Part shown: positions 1-10,958 of the stretch, piece by piece | How positions within the stretch are numbered: the stretch's first letter is position 1 | Layout of the letters: the number at the start of each line of letters is the position of its first letter | DNA from: Dermatophagoides farinae | Lineage: Eukaryota > Arthropoda > Arachnida > Sarcoptiformes > Pyroglyphidae | Direction of reading: 5' to 3' | Assembly: GCF_024713945.1 (NCBI RefSeq) | Contig: NC_134684.1 | Coordinates: 474,001-538,000, forward strand | Length of the DNA: 64,000 nucleotides | The notes under the pieces: model-generated | What the model was told of the DNA's origin: nothing | The model's input: only the letters and a program-made list of their open reading frames with translations | Database searches by the model: none | Position numbers and translations under genes: made by a program

Positions 1-135
1 TTGATATAAAAAAAATTTATTGATTATAAGCCTGATCATTTACGGAACTGAACGATGATCAAACCAATCTAAAAAAATCTATAAACTAACATCGAACAAA
101 ATCCAACAAAAAATCGAATCAAAATTGCAACAAAA

Positions 136-1542
136 ATGTTTGATCATCATCGTTTGGTCATCTTTTTAGTATTATCATGTGTTCTTATTTTTAAATCGAC
201 AATAGTTTCTTCTTCTGTAATTCACCATCCAAAACAATCTAATGATGAGAAATTGAAACTTGTTTTCTTGGTAAGTTGATAAGTCTTTACAATAAATGAA
301 TTCATTTTCACTTTTACTTTCACTTTTAAAGTTTCATCGTCACGGTGAACGAACACCGTATATGCTTTATCCGAATGATCCATATAAAAGAAACATTACC
401 GAAACTGTTGGTATTGGACAATTGATCAACAAAGGTAAACAACGTCTTTATCGACTAGGTGAATATCTATCGAAACGTTATTATAACAAATGTGGTGATC
501 GTTTTCCAATCGAACAAAAATCACCAAGAAAAGTATATGTTAGAAGTTCAGGATCAGAACGTTGTTTACAATCCGTGTCATTATTATTGGCTGGAATGTT
601 TCCACCGGAAGGTGAATGGAAATGGAATCAAAATCTAGGAAGTTTATGGCAACCATTCGCAATACAAACAGTGCCATTTGATCATGATACACTTTTAAAT
701 CCTGATTATAAATGTCCAGTTGCCGAACATATATTAGACCAGATTTATCATTCGGAAGAAACACAGAATATTCATAGAAAATATCAAAATCTATTGCAAA
801 AAATTGCCAATTGGACTGGTTATAAACCTGAAGAAATGAATATTGTGAATGCTTCATATATTTATGATGTTCTTTTATCTGAACATAATTTTGGTTTACC
901 ATACCCTGAATGGCTTGATAATAATATCTGGAACGATTTGAAAAATATAAATAATGAAGTATTTAGATTTAATTCTTCTAACAGAAAAATTCAAAGATTT
1001 CGTTGTGGTTAGTATCTAAAAAAACAAAAAAAAAATTCATTAAATGTGTGTGCGTTTTTTTTTCAATTTCAGGATCAATGTTTGGTGAAATTTACCGACA
1101 ATTGAAAGCCCATTTTGGTAATGATAGCCAATCCAATGATAATCATCATCAGATTTATATCTATTCAACTGTAAGTTGGATTTTTTTTTGTTTCTGGTTC
1201 ATTTTGTTCACTGACTCGATCATTTTTTTATCATCAAAAAAGCACGATGAATGGTTGGCACAATTTTTAAGCTCAATGCAAGTCTATAATGGTATACCAC
1301 CATTTTTTGGTTCAACCATAATGTTAGAAGTGTATCAAGAACCACAGAATAATGGTGAACCATATTTTAAAGGATTCTATTTGAATTCAACAGAAACTGG
1401 CCACGCATATCCATTACAATTTCCTAGCTGTAATGAACCGTGTACACTGACGAAATTTCATGAATCAATCAAAGATTTGATGATTGAAGATCCAAAAATT
1501 CTGGAACATGAATGCTATGTTGATATACAAAAATATTTGTAA
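136..1542 (+). CDS. Histidine acid phosphatase (lysosomal/prostatic type), secreted
   Basis: Four exons join in frame: 136-270, 332-1007, 1073-1170 and 1243-1542, giving about 402 aa. Every junction is GT-AG and the codon split over 1007/1073 gives Gly. The start is the first ATG and is followed by a hydrophobic signal peptide (LVIFLVLSCVLIF). The mature part opens with the family signature RHGERTP, whose His forms the phosphohistidine intermediate, and a C-terminal HD pair (HDEW, first codons of exon 4) matches the proton-donor motif. Several N-glycosylation sequons are present. The enzyme should hydrolyse phosphomonoesters in lysosomes or outside the cell. An AATAAA lies just after the stop. 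The next gene converges on it, leaving only about 50 bp between the two. The family is confident; the physiological substrate cannot be read. Confidence 0.9.
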
Positions 1543-1590
1543 TTCGAAAAAAATAATAAAATTTTATAAGCCAGGCCTATAATCAATAAA

Positions 1591-2874
1591 TCATTTCATT
1601 GTCGTAGTAGTAGTGGGAGTCATTGACGATGCTTGTTTTGTTGTGGTTGTCGTTTCAGTCTTTGAAAAACTTGTCTTTGATGTTTTTGTCTTTGATTTTG
1701 AATTTCTAACACCTTTCTTACCACTTTTGCCATCATTATTAATTGATGTTCGTGAAGCAGCATTATTATTATCTTCATCATCTAATTTTGCCATTGCTTT
1801 TTCTACGGTAGCACGTAATTGTTTTTCAATTTGTTCACGTTTTCTCATCGACCATGGTTCATAACGCATTCGTGCCATTAAATAAATCATTGATAATATA
1901 TAGCACAGTAGAAACATTCCAATAGTATTGCCAATTAAATTTGCTTGAAATACTAATTGATCATCCAATTGGCCATCTTCTATTGATGTTGTTGTTGCCA
2001 TTGTTGTTGTTGAAGTTTGATTCTGTTTTTGATCATCATCAGCAGCAAAAATTGTTGTCTTTGGTTTATTCATTGATCTTACAATAAGATTCTGTGAAAT
2101 TCCCAACAAACATGTAGCACCGGCCATAAGTAATGTTGCAATGCCAATCATTCGTAAATGGCGAATCATTCGTACACGACGACGATCATCATTTACATTG
2201 GAAACATAAACATTAAATCCATAAACAAGATAGGTGAGTAAAAAAATCCATGTCATTAAACCTAACCATGAATGTAGTGAATCAAAATGTTGATAATTTT
2301 CATTCATATGCCAATAGATTGTTATGAGCAAACCAATTGATCCAACAATAATGATGACTAACGATATCAAAATACGTGCAAATCGTAATGATTGTGATGA
2401 TGTTAGAAATAGCAATGCTACAAAACAAAAACAGTGAACAAAACAAGAATGAAAAGAGAATGTGAAAATTCAATTCAACTTACAATTCGCTAGCACATAA
2501 ACCAATCCAAAAACCATAAATATTGGATGAAGATTGAGAAATTGGTCCCAATTACTACCACCACTACTATTGTCTTCATTACTGGTTTGGAAAGATAATC
2601 CACCAAAATTTTCAATAAACCATATTACCATCAAAATCAACGTAACCAATGCCAACATTTGTAGAATAAAATACAGTCCACAATTCATTTGGCTTTTTGA
2701 ATCTTTTTTCAATTCATTTTCATTTAATTTTGCTGATATTTTTATCTTTTCTTTTGGATCACCACTTCGACTTGTAGTACGTTCAACTTTTACTTTTGTA
2801 TCTGAAGCTGTTGTCGTCGGTGTGGTCGTCGGCGATGGCGGTATCGTTGTCGATGTGGATTGTTGCTGTTGCAT
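1591..2874 (-). CDS. Cytochrome b561 family transmembrane ferrireductase
   Basis: Two exons, 2874-2484 and 2417-1591, join in phase to about 405 aa. The N-terminal 60 or so residues are Gln/Thr/Pro-rich and cytosolic-looking. Six hydrophobic helices follow. The four expected haem histidines are visible: in NLHP, in the WHMN segment, in LHSWLG and in RHLRMIG. This is the layout of cytochrome b561, which passes electrons from cytosolic ascorbate across a vesicle or plasma membrane to ferric iron or monodehydroascorbate. The C-terminus is a Lys/Ser/Thr-rich low-complexity tail. The Tyr-Arg often found after the first haem helix is not obvious here, so it is a divergent member. It converges with the acid phosphatase gene. 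Confidence 0.85.
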
Positions 2875-3011
2875 AGTTGGCTATTGGACAAATCAAAAAT
2901 TGTTTTTGGCTCAAAAAAAAATAACCAGAATTTCGATAAAAAATAAAAAATAAAATAAAAATTCAAGTTTTGCATTGGATTTTATTTCGTGAATTATAAT
3001 TAAATTATAAT

Positions 3012-4666
3012 TCAATTTTTTTGTCGTCGTTCGAATTTTAGAGCAATATCTTTCGGTACAAGCATACCAGCCTGATAATTGAAATCTAATGGATCTTTTG
3101 TTCGAATAGGACATTTTGTCATATGAAAATTTTTGATTAACCAAATCAATGCCATTTTAGCTTCTAATAAAGCTAAACTTTTGGCAACACAAACACGTGG
3201 ACCAGAACCAAATGGTAGATAGGCATAATTGGGAAAATTGTCGGCAGTTTTTTTACAAAATCTTTCCGGTCTAAATTGTTCTGGTTGTGGAAAATATTCA
3301 TCATTATAATGTAATGCATAAACCGGTATTTGAACAATTTCATCTTTTTTCACTGGTACATTGTAACGGCCATCTTCAGTGGTGAGAACACAATCATGTT
3401 CACAAAGTCTTTCTATGATCACTTGTACAGGCGTCATTCGCAGACTTTCATCAATTACAGCACAAATATATTCAAATTCTGATCCTAATGATTCGAATGG
3501 TATCGATTCCAGGACATTGTCGTATCGTGATGCTACACGACATACTTCTTCATATGCTAATTTTTCTTTATCCGGATTCAACGCTAATCGATAACAAGCC
3601 AACATAATCATTATTGTTGTAGGATGAAAACCACCAAAAAAGAACAGAATACATTGGGCAATCATTTCATCTTCTGAAATATATTTGATTGGTTTACCAT
3701 TATCATTGTTTGGTTCTGAATTTTGCATTTGTTTTCGTTGAATAGCTGCATATTCGTTTTCAGCTTCCAAAAGAAATTCAATAAAATTCGATGCTTTACT
3801 AAAACCTTTTTCCTGTTCATATTGTTTTCGTTTTTGTACAATGATTTCACGTGCATATTTTTCAAAAAAATCTACTTGAGCTGCATTTGGTCGAAGATTT
3901 CGAAAAATTTTTTGCAGCCGTGGACTGTATAAAATGATCATGAAAGCGATAATATCTTTGAGTTTCATATCTTGATTGAATAATTTTACCACCGTTTTCA
4001 CTAATTCATTATTCGGTTCCACCAATGAATTGATTTTAACACCAAATGCCACTTGTAGAATGGTATCCATTGTGAAACAACCGATAAAGTGTCTTATATT
4101 GAAAACTGAACATTTTGTTTCCTCTTGATGATTATCAATATTAAGTATTAATGTTTGACAAATTGAATCAATTAATGGTTTCATACGACGAAGTTTTCCT
4201 GTAGCAAATGTTGGTGCCACGATTGCTCGTAAACGTTTCCAACGATCTAATGGGACCATTGCCAATCCATTTCGAAAAAATAAATCATCCAATTCAAATT
4301 TCTATTTGTAACAAAAAATCAATCTGAGCACTTTGCAATCACTTTGTCAACTTACTCGTCGATTTGGAAAATTTGTAAATTCTTTACTCAACACTAATTG
4401 AATAAGTTCAGGATCACCAATAACGAATTGTATACCACCCAAAAGATCAACAGCATAAACAGGACCAACCTTACGCAATGTTTGTTGTTGAATTAATTCA
4501 AAACGTTGTTTAGTTATGATACTCAACAATAACATTTGTAGACGAACATATGGAACATTTCTTTCATTGATAATTTCATTTTTAGTCGTAATGAACGACG
4601 TTCCAAATAGATGTATATCGATACGATCGATATTACCGATATGGTTATCATGAAAATGATAAACAT
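3012..4666 (-). CDS. Cytochrome P450, CYP3-clan-like; one frame break in exon 1
   Basis: Exon 1 is 4666-4356 and exon 2 is 4301-3012, with an intended length near 533 aa, equal to the two paralogues downstream. The start chosen is the first ATG, which opens the membrane anchor (MFIIFMITISVISIVSIYIY). P450 landmarks: the I-helix GGFHPTT (the usual AGxxTT is altered), ExxR as ESLRM, PERF in FRPERF, and the haem loop FGSGPRVCVA with the Cys ligand. The anchor ends in ERRSLRLK in one frame, and the continuing NERNVPY...GDPEL lies in another. The switch falls at a run of A (minus strand) near 4580-4590. Exon 1 is 311 nt, one base short of a multiple of three. This may be a sequencing or assembly slip in a homopolymer or a real lesion; the rest of the gene is intact. 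It is transcribed divergently from the P450 at 4994. Confidence 0.82.
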
Positions 4667-4993
4667 TTTTTTGACAATTACTTGATCAATAAATAAATCT
4701 ACCGCGAATGAATACAAGTGAATTTTGCAATTTAGTTAAATAAAAAAATGATTTAGTTAACAACAGCAAAAAAAAATCTCAAGGACATTTCGATGATTAG
4801 AAGCATCACCATCACATGATTAGGCGCTGTTAATTACATATATTTCATTGTTTGATTGATAAAGACATCATTTGATGGTGAATTAAGCAAATATAATACG
4901 TTTTGATGATGTTCACAATGATATAAATAGGATAAATATTGTGATATTCATGTAATTATTCAAATAATTTGATCATTAAATTTACTTGAATTA
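4667..4993. promoter_or_regulatory. Shared divergent promoter between two P450 genes
   Basis: A 327-bp interval separates the start codons of two divergent P450 genes. On the plus side a TATA-like TATAAATAG lies at 4922-4930, about 65 bp before the ATG at 4994. The whole interval is repeated almost unchanged at 8128-8455. Promoter function is inferred from position and the TATA-like element. Confidence 0.55.
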
Positions 4994-6725
4994 ATGAAAA
5001 TGTCAATTTCTCTTTTTTCTCTGTCTTTAGACTACGTTTCTTATGTAATAGGCATCGTGGTTATCATCCCGTTACTGATTTGGGCTATTGTCGAATTGAA
5101 TGAATATCGAACTAAACAACAATGTAAACGACAAAATCTTCCATACGCTAGGGTTCCCGCATGGAATTTCGTTGCATTATTTGGCAAACGTTTTGATATG
5201 GTTATAAGCGATACAATACGTAAACATGGTAAAGTTTTTGGTTTCAACATGTGGAATCATTTAAACATATCGATCGCTGATCCCGAGTTGGCACAAATTG
5301 TATGTAATCGTGAATTTACTAAATTTGCTAATCATCATGTAAGTTATTGGTTGAATGAATAGCATAATTCTCACCTGATTTTAAAAAACCACACACACAT
5401 AAACAGAATATGGCTGTTAGCGATCCAGTATGGGATAATTTCCTATTTGTTCTTAAAGATGAAGATTGGAAACGTTTACGTGCAATAATTTCACCTACAT
5501 TTAGTACGGGTAAATTACGTAAAATGAAACCATGTCTTGATGATACTATCAAATTGATGGCTAAAAATTTGGATGAAAAAATTTTGAAAAATCCTGCCGT
5601 TAATATGAAAGAAATCGTTGGTGCATACACAATGGATAGTATTATACAGATTTCTATGGGAATCAAAATTGACACGATACATGATCCAAATAATTTAATC
5701 ATTCAGAATGCATCAAAACTATTTGGTCAAGGAATGTCATTCACCGAGTTGACGATATTTGCATTGGCAACGGCATTTCCTAATTTTGTCAAATTGTTGG
5801 GATTCAAATTTCAAGCAGAAGCGATGAAATTTTTAGCAAACATTTCAAGAGAAATAATTCAAAAGAAACGCGAAGAAATGAAAATCCGATCAAAATCACA
5901 AAAAGCAAGTAATTTTATCGAATTGATTCTTGAAGTTGAACAAGAACAGAAACAAGTTTTGGAACAAAGTGGTAAACCATTCAAATGTAAGTGATTGTTG
6001 TTGTTGTTTGATACAATAAATCCATTCTAAACTCAATACTTTATTTAGATGTCAATAACGATGAGCTTATTGCTCAATGTATTACATTTTTCACTGCTGG
6101 TTACGATACTACATCATCTGCAATATTGTTTGCCATTTATTTGTTGGCTTCTAATCCTGATAAACAAGAAAAACTTCACCAAAGCATAATCGATACGATT
6201 GAAAAATTAGCCAAACAAAGAGACGGTGACTGCGATGATCCTTATGAATTGATTACATTTGATTCATTGAATAATTTTGAATATTTGAATGCTGTCCTGA
6301 ATGAATCAATGCGATCACTAACATTGGTATTCGTTATTGATCGAGTAGCTGTAGAAGATGTACGTCTGGAAACTAGTGATAAAAAAATCTGGTTCGATGT
6401 TCGAAAAGGTGACATCATTCGTATACCGCCGATTGATCTACATAATGATCCGGAAAATTTTTGTGATCCAGAAAAATTTATACCAGAACGTTTTCTTGCT
6501 GAAAACACTGCAAAACCATTCAATAAAATGGCATTCATGCCATTTGGAAGTGGACCACGTAAATGTGTGGCAACAAGTTTAGCTTTATTAGAAGCTAAAA
6601 TGGCATTGCTTCATCTATTTCGAATGTATAGATTCAGTTTGGATCCAAAAACCAAGCTAGACTATAATGTTATTTTAGATTCTTTGATACCCAAAGATAT
6701 TATTTTGCGTGTAGATAAACGTTGA
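4994..6725 (+). CDS. Cytochrome P450, CYP3-clan-like (tandem copy 1)
   Basis: Exons 4994-5338, 5407-5986 and 6049-6725 join in phase to 533 aa. The N-terminus carries a membrane anchor (VIGIVVIIPLLIWAIV) and a Pro-containing hinge (LPYARVPAWN). The I-helix AGYDTTS, the ExxR (ESMR), PERF (PERFLAEN) and the haem loop FGSGPRKCVATSLA are all present, so the enzyme should be catalytically competent. It is expected to be an ER-bound monooxygenase taking electrons from NADPH-P450 reductase. It differs from the copy at 8456-10193 at only a small percentage of positions, with the same intron positions. The divergent neighbour (3012-4666) is an older paralogue that lacks the second intron. Substrate cannot be inferred. 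Confidence 0.93.
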
Positions 6726-6895
6726 TATTTTATGATTGATGAAAGCGGTTTATTTGTTTGCAAATATAAAGACGGTTTGAAAAAAAAATTTATCAAGATC
6801 AAATTTATCAATGGAAATAACGATTGATTGATTGATTTCAATTTCGAATCAGTCTTTATTATAGTCATCGTTTAACTTTTAGAAATATATCATGT

Positions 6896-7293
6896 ATTTA
6901 ATCAACAAAACGTCACATTTTCAATAAATGTCCAAGGACACACATGCACATGTTGATTTAAGAAAATTGATTTGATTTGATTCAATTCATTTTGATACGA
7001 GCATAAATCCAGTATCACTGACGACAATCGAACCAGTCATATTACGGGCATCATCCGACGCAAGAAAAGAAGCTAAATTAGCAATTTCAACAGGTTGTGG
7101 TAGGAATTTCAATAACGTTAAATTTTGTCTTAAATGAGGTTCATGTTCTGCATTAGCTTCCTTTGTCATTCCAAATGAACGATAAAGATGTGTGACAACA
7201 GGTCCTGGGCTAAATTGGTACACAAAAAAAACAGAATATCATTCTATAATGAAAATCAAATCAAAATATTGAGTACATACTTGATCGAATTGA
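6896..7293 (-). pseudogene. Duplicated 3' fragment of the SDR gene
   Basis: This block matches 10873-11263. It contains the complete last exon of the SDR (6987-7209, encoding [13 protein letters not shown] to the stop), the preceding intron, and only the last dozen bases of the middle exon. The encoded peptide is identical to that of the full gene, but many third positions differ near the 3' end. The Rossmann fold and the catalytic Tyr/Lys are absent, so it cannot be an enzyme. Its left edge abuts the end of the P450 duplication at about 6896, and its right edge abuts the FMO fragment at about 7293. Confidence 0.85.
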
Positions 7294-8013
7294 ATTTCAA
7301 CAAATATGTTCGATTTCGTCATGAAGTATTGGCATTAGAATTAGCCGATGATTATGAACAAACTGGTCGTTGGAAACTTCGTGCACGTAATCTTGATACA
7401 ATGGAAATATTTGAAGATATCTATGATGGCGTAATGGTTTGTACCGGTCATCATGGTACCATATCGATGCCCATGTTTCCCGGCCAAGAACAATTTAAAG
7501 GTCGTATTATTCATACACATTCATTGAAACATTCGAAAGGATTTGATGATGAAAATGTTGTCGTCGTTGGAATCGGTAATTCAGGTGGTGACGCTGCCGT
7601 TGAATTATCATATGTAGCCAAACAGGTAAGTTGTTTTCCTGTTTTTTTTGCTAATGAGAGAGTAAACCAAAATAAATGTTGGTTGAGAAAAAATTTATGA
7701 TGAATAAAATCAGATGAAAGATAGATTTGTCGTATGATTGTATAGATGATTTAAGTGATTCATTATCAAAGTTTAAATGATGAAAAAAAAATTTTTTTTT
7801 GTCCAAAAATCAATCACCAATCATATTTTTTATCGCACGTTTCTGTGTTTGAGAAAATAAAATCGTCAAGAAAAAAATTCTCACTATTTTTACTATTTTA
7901 GCTTACGTTTAGTCCTTAGACATGTACTTTCTTTTGTACAATTGTCACATTTGTTAACGGATTTATTCGTACCAAATAACGATGTTGATGTTGATTTTGA
8001 TGACGGTGATTTA
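7293..8013 (+). pseudogene. Duplicated internal fragment of the FMO gene
   Basis: About 721 bp match 17814-18535 nearly base for base; differences are confined to a poly-A length change and a few substitutions. The block carries most of FMO exon 2 (7293-7625, with the GIGNSGGD NADPH-binding motif), its intact donor, and the first part of intron 3, including part of the minus-strand open frame nested there. There is no start codon exon, FAD motif or 3' end, so it is a dead fragment. A short AT-rich filler (8014-8041) separates it from the next duplicated block. Confidence 0.88.
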
Positions 8014-8041
8014 ATCTTTAATCATAATAATTTAATCATTC

Positions 8042-8127
8042 TTTAATCGTAATGAACGACGTTCCAAATAGATGTATATCGATACGATCGATATTACCGA
8101 TATGGTTATCATGAAAATGATAAACAT
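8042..8127 (-). pseudogene. Truncated first exon of the divergent P450 (anchor only)
   Basis: This repeats the start of the minus-strand P450: the ATG at 8127 and the hydrophobic anchor up to ERRSLR correspond to 4666-4581. The match then stops, and AT-rich filler takes over. Nothing of the P450 catalytic domain remains. The fragment was carried along with the shared promoter when the plus-strand P450 was duplicated. Confidence 0.8.
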
Positions 8128-8455
8128 TTTTTTGACAATTACTTGATCAATAAATAAATCTACCGCGAATGAATACAAGTGAATTTTGCAATTTAGTTAA
8201 ATAAAAAAATGATTTAGTTAACAACAGCAAAAAAAAAATCTCAAGGACATTTAGATGATTAGAAGCATCACCATCACATGATTAGGCGCTGTTAATTACA
8301 TATATTTCATTGTTTGATTGATAAAGACATCATTTGATGGTGAATTAAGCAAATATAATATGTTTTGATGATGTTCACGATGATATAAATAGGATAAATA
8401 TTGTGATATTCATGTAATTATTTAAATAATTTGATCATTAAATTTACTTGAATTA
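8128..8455. promoter_or_regulatory. Second copy of the P450 divergent promoter
   Basis: Near-identical copy of 4667-4993 with the TATA-like TATAAATAG at 8384-8392. The plus side still drives an intact P450. The minus side now reads only into a truncated anchor exon and then into FMO-derived sequence in antisense. Confidence 0.55.
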
Positions 8456-10193
8456 ATGAAAATGTCAATTTCTCTTTTTTCTCTGTCTTTAGACTACGTT
8501 TCCTATGTAATAGGCATCGTGGTTATCATTCCGTTACTGATTTGGGCTATTGTCGAATTGAATGAATTTCGAACTAAACAACAATGTAAACGACAAAATC
8601 TTCCATACGCTAGGGTTCCAGCATGGAATTTCGTTGCATTATTTGGCAAACGTTTTGATATGGTTATAAGCGATACAATACGTAAACATGGTAAAGTTTT
8701 TGGTTTCAACATGTGGAATCATTTAAACATATCGATCGCTGATCCCGAGTTGGCACAAATTGTATGTAATCGTGAATTTACTAAATTTGCCAATCATCAT
8801 GTAAGTTATTGATTGAATGAATAGCTTAATTCTCATCTGATTTTAAAAAACCACAAACACACACAAACAGAATATGGCTGTTAGCGATCCAGTATGGGAT
8901 AATTTCCTATTTGTTCTTAAAGATGAAGATTGGAAACGTTTGCGTGCAATAATTTCACCTACATTTAGTACGGGAAAATTACGTCAAGTGAAACCATGTC
9001 TTGATGATGCTATCAAATTAATGGCTAAAAATTTGGATGAAAAAATCTCAAAAAATCCTGTCTTTAATATGAAAGAAATCATTGGTGCATTTACAATGGA
9101 TAGTATTATACAGATTTCTATGGGAATCAAAATTGATTCGATACATGATCCAAATAATTTAATCATTCAGAATGCATCAAAACTATTTGGTCAAGGAATG
9201 TCATTCACCGAGTTGACGATATTTGCATTGGCGACGGCATTTCCAAATTTTGTCAAATTGTTGGGATTTAGATTTCAACCAGAAGCGATGAAATTTTTAG
9301 CAAACATTTCAAAAGAAATGATTGAAAAGAAACGCGAAGAAATAAAAATCCGATCGAAACCACAAAAAGCAAGTAATTTTATCGAATTGATTCTTGAAGT
9401 TGAACAAGAACAGAAACAAGTTTTGGAACAAAGTGGTAAACCATTCAAATGTAAGTGATTCTTGTTGTTTGGCACAATAAATTCATTCTAGTCAATACTT
9501 CATTTCCATCAATTAGATGTCAATAACGATGAGCTTATTGCTCAATGTATTACATTTTTCACTGCTGGTTACGATACTACATCATCTATAATATTGATTG
9601 CCATTTATTTGTTGGCTTCTAATCCTGATAAACAAGAAAAACTTCACCAAAGCATAATCGATACGATTGAAAAATTAGCCAAACAAAGAGATGGTGACTG
9701 CGATGATCCTTATGAATTGATTACATTTGATTCATTGAATAATTTTGAATATTTGAATGCTGTCCTGAATGAATCAATGCGATCACTAACATCGGTGTTC
9801 GTTATTGATCGAGTAGCCACAGAAGATGTACGTCTAGAAACTAGTGATAAAAAAATCTGGTTCGATGTTCGAAAAGGTGACATCATTCGTATACCACCGA
9901 TTGATCTGCATAATGATCCGGAAAATTTTCATGATCCTGAAAAATTTATACCAGAGCGTTTTCTTGCTGAAAACGCCACAAAACCCTTCAATAAAATGGC
10001 ATTCATGCCATTTGGAAGTGGACCACGTAAATGTGTGGCAGCAAGTTTAGCTTTATTAGAGGCTAAAATGGCATTGGTTCATCTATTTCGAATGTATAGA
10101 TACAGTTTGGATCCGAAAACCAAGCTAGACTATTATGTTATTATCGATTCCTTGATACCCAAAGATATTATTTTGCGTGTAGATAAACGTTGA
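8456..10193 (+). CDS. Cytochrome P450, CYP3-clan-like (tandem copy 2)
   Basis: Exons 8456-8800, 8871-9450 and 9517-10193 have the same lengths (345, 580 and 677 nt) and phases as the first copy and give 533 aa. The anchor, the I-helix AGYDTTS, the ESMR, PERF and haem FGSGPRKCVAASLA motifs are intact. Differences from copy 1 are scattered substitutions (for example SIILIAIY against SAILFAIY at the I-helix) plus small changes in intron length, so both copies remain open and probably functional. The duplication spans about 8042-10369 against 4581-6896. Flanking fragments show it arose by a complex event. Confidence 0.93.
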
Positions 10194-10492
10194 TATTTTA
10201 TGATTGATAAAAACGGTTTATTTGTTTGCAAATATAAAGACGGTTTTTGCGATTTGAAAAAGAATTTATCAAGATTAAATTTATTAATGGAAACAACAAT
10301 TGATTGATTTCGATAAATCAATCAATCGTTATTATCACCGTCGTTCGACTTTTAGAAATATATCACGTAAAGAAAGAAAACCGCTTTGATTATAAAACTC
10401 GACAGGAATCTTGTTAAGCGAATGAGAAAAAAATACGATAAGATTACATTCAACATCAATCAATATAATCAATTATCGATCATGATACTTAC

Positions 10493-10787
10493 TTTGGTTT
10501 TATCACATTTGTTGAATTGAAAATTTTTAATCAACCAAATTAATGCTAATTTAGCTTCTAATAGTGCTAAACTTTTAGCTACACATGCCCGTGGTCCAGA
10601 TCCAAATGGTAAATATGCATATTTTGGAAATTTTTGACCATTTTTCGGACAAAATCTTTCTGGATGGAACAAAGTTTTCAGGTTCCGGGAAATATTCATT
10701 AATTTTGGATCGATAATAAAAATATACAGAAGTCAAAATGATGAAAGTCAATAAAAATGTAGCCAACATCATGATGATGTCGAGCAT
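10493..10787 (-). pseudogene. P450 relic: anchor joined directly to the haem-loop region
   Basis: An N-terminal anchor (MLDIIMMLATFLLTFIILTS) runs straight into NEYFPEPE and then, in a shifted frame, FHPERFCPKN, YAYLPFGSGPRACVA and ALLEAKLALIWLIKNF. The whole middle of a P450 (substrate sites, I-helix, ExxR) is missing. The C-terminal part is closest to the minus-strand P450 at 3012-4666. It ends at a good donor (GTAAGT at 10492) where that gene has no intron. Nothing recognisable of the final exon follows. It is a degenerate paralogue with a large internal deletion and one frame shift. Confidence 0.8.
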
Positions 10788-10958
10788 TGAAAATGAAAAA
10801 CAAATGAAATGAACCACTAACCAACCAAATCAATCAATTGATATTTTAACCATCAATTGATCCTATTCATTTATTTAATCAACAAATTGTCACATTTTCA
10901 ATGAATGTTCAAGGACACACATGCACATGTTGATTTAAGAAAATCGATTTTATTCAAT

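Noticed and set aside
540-902. 120-codon open frame antisense to the acid phosphatase
   Set aside because: Lies wholly within a conserved exon on the other strand and shows no motif; it is a reading-frame shadow.
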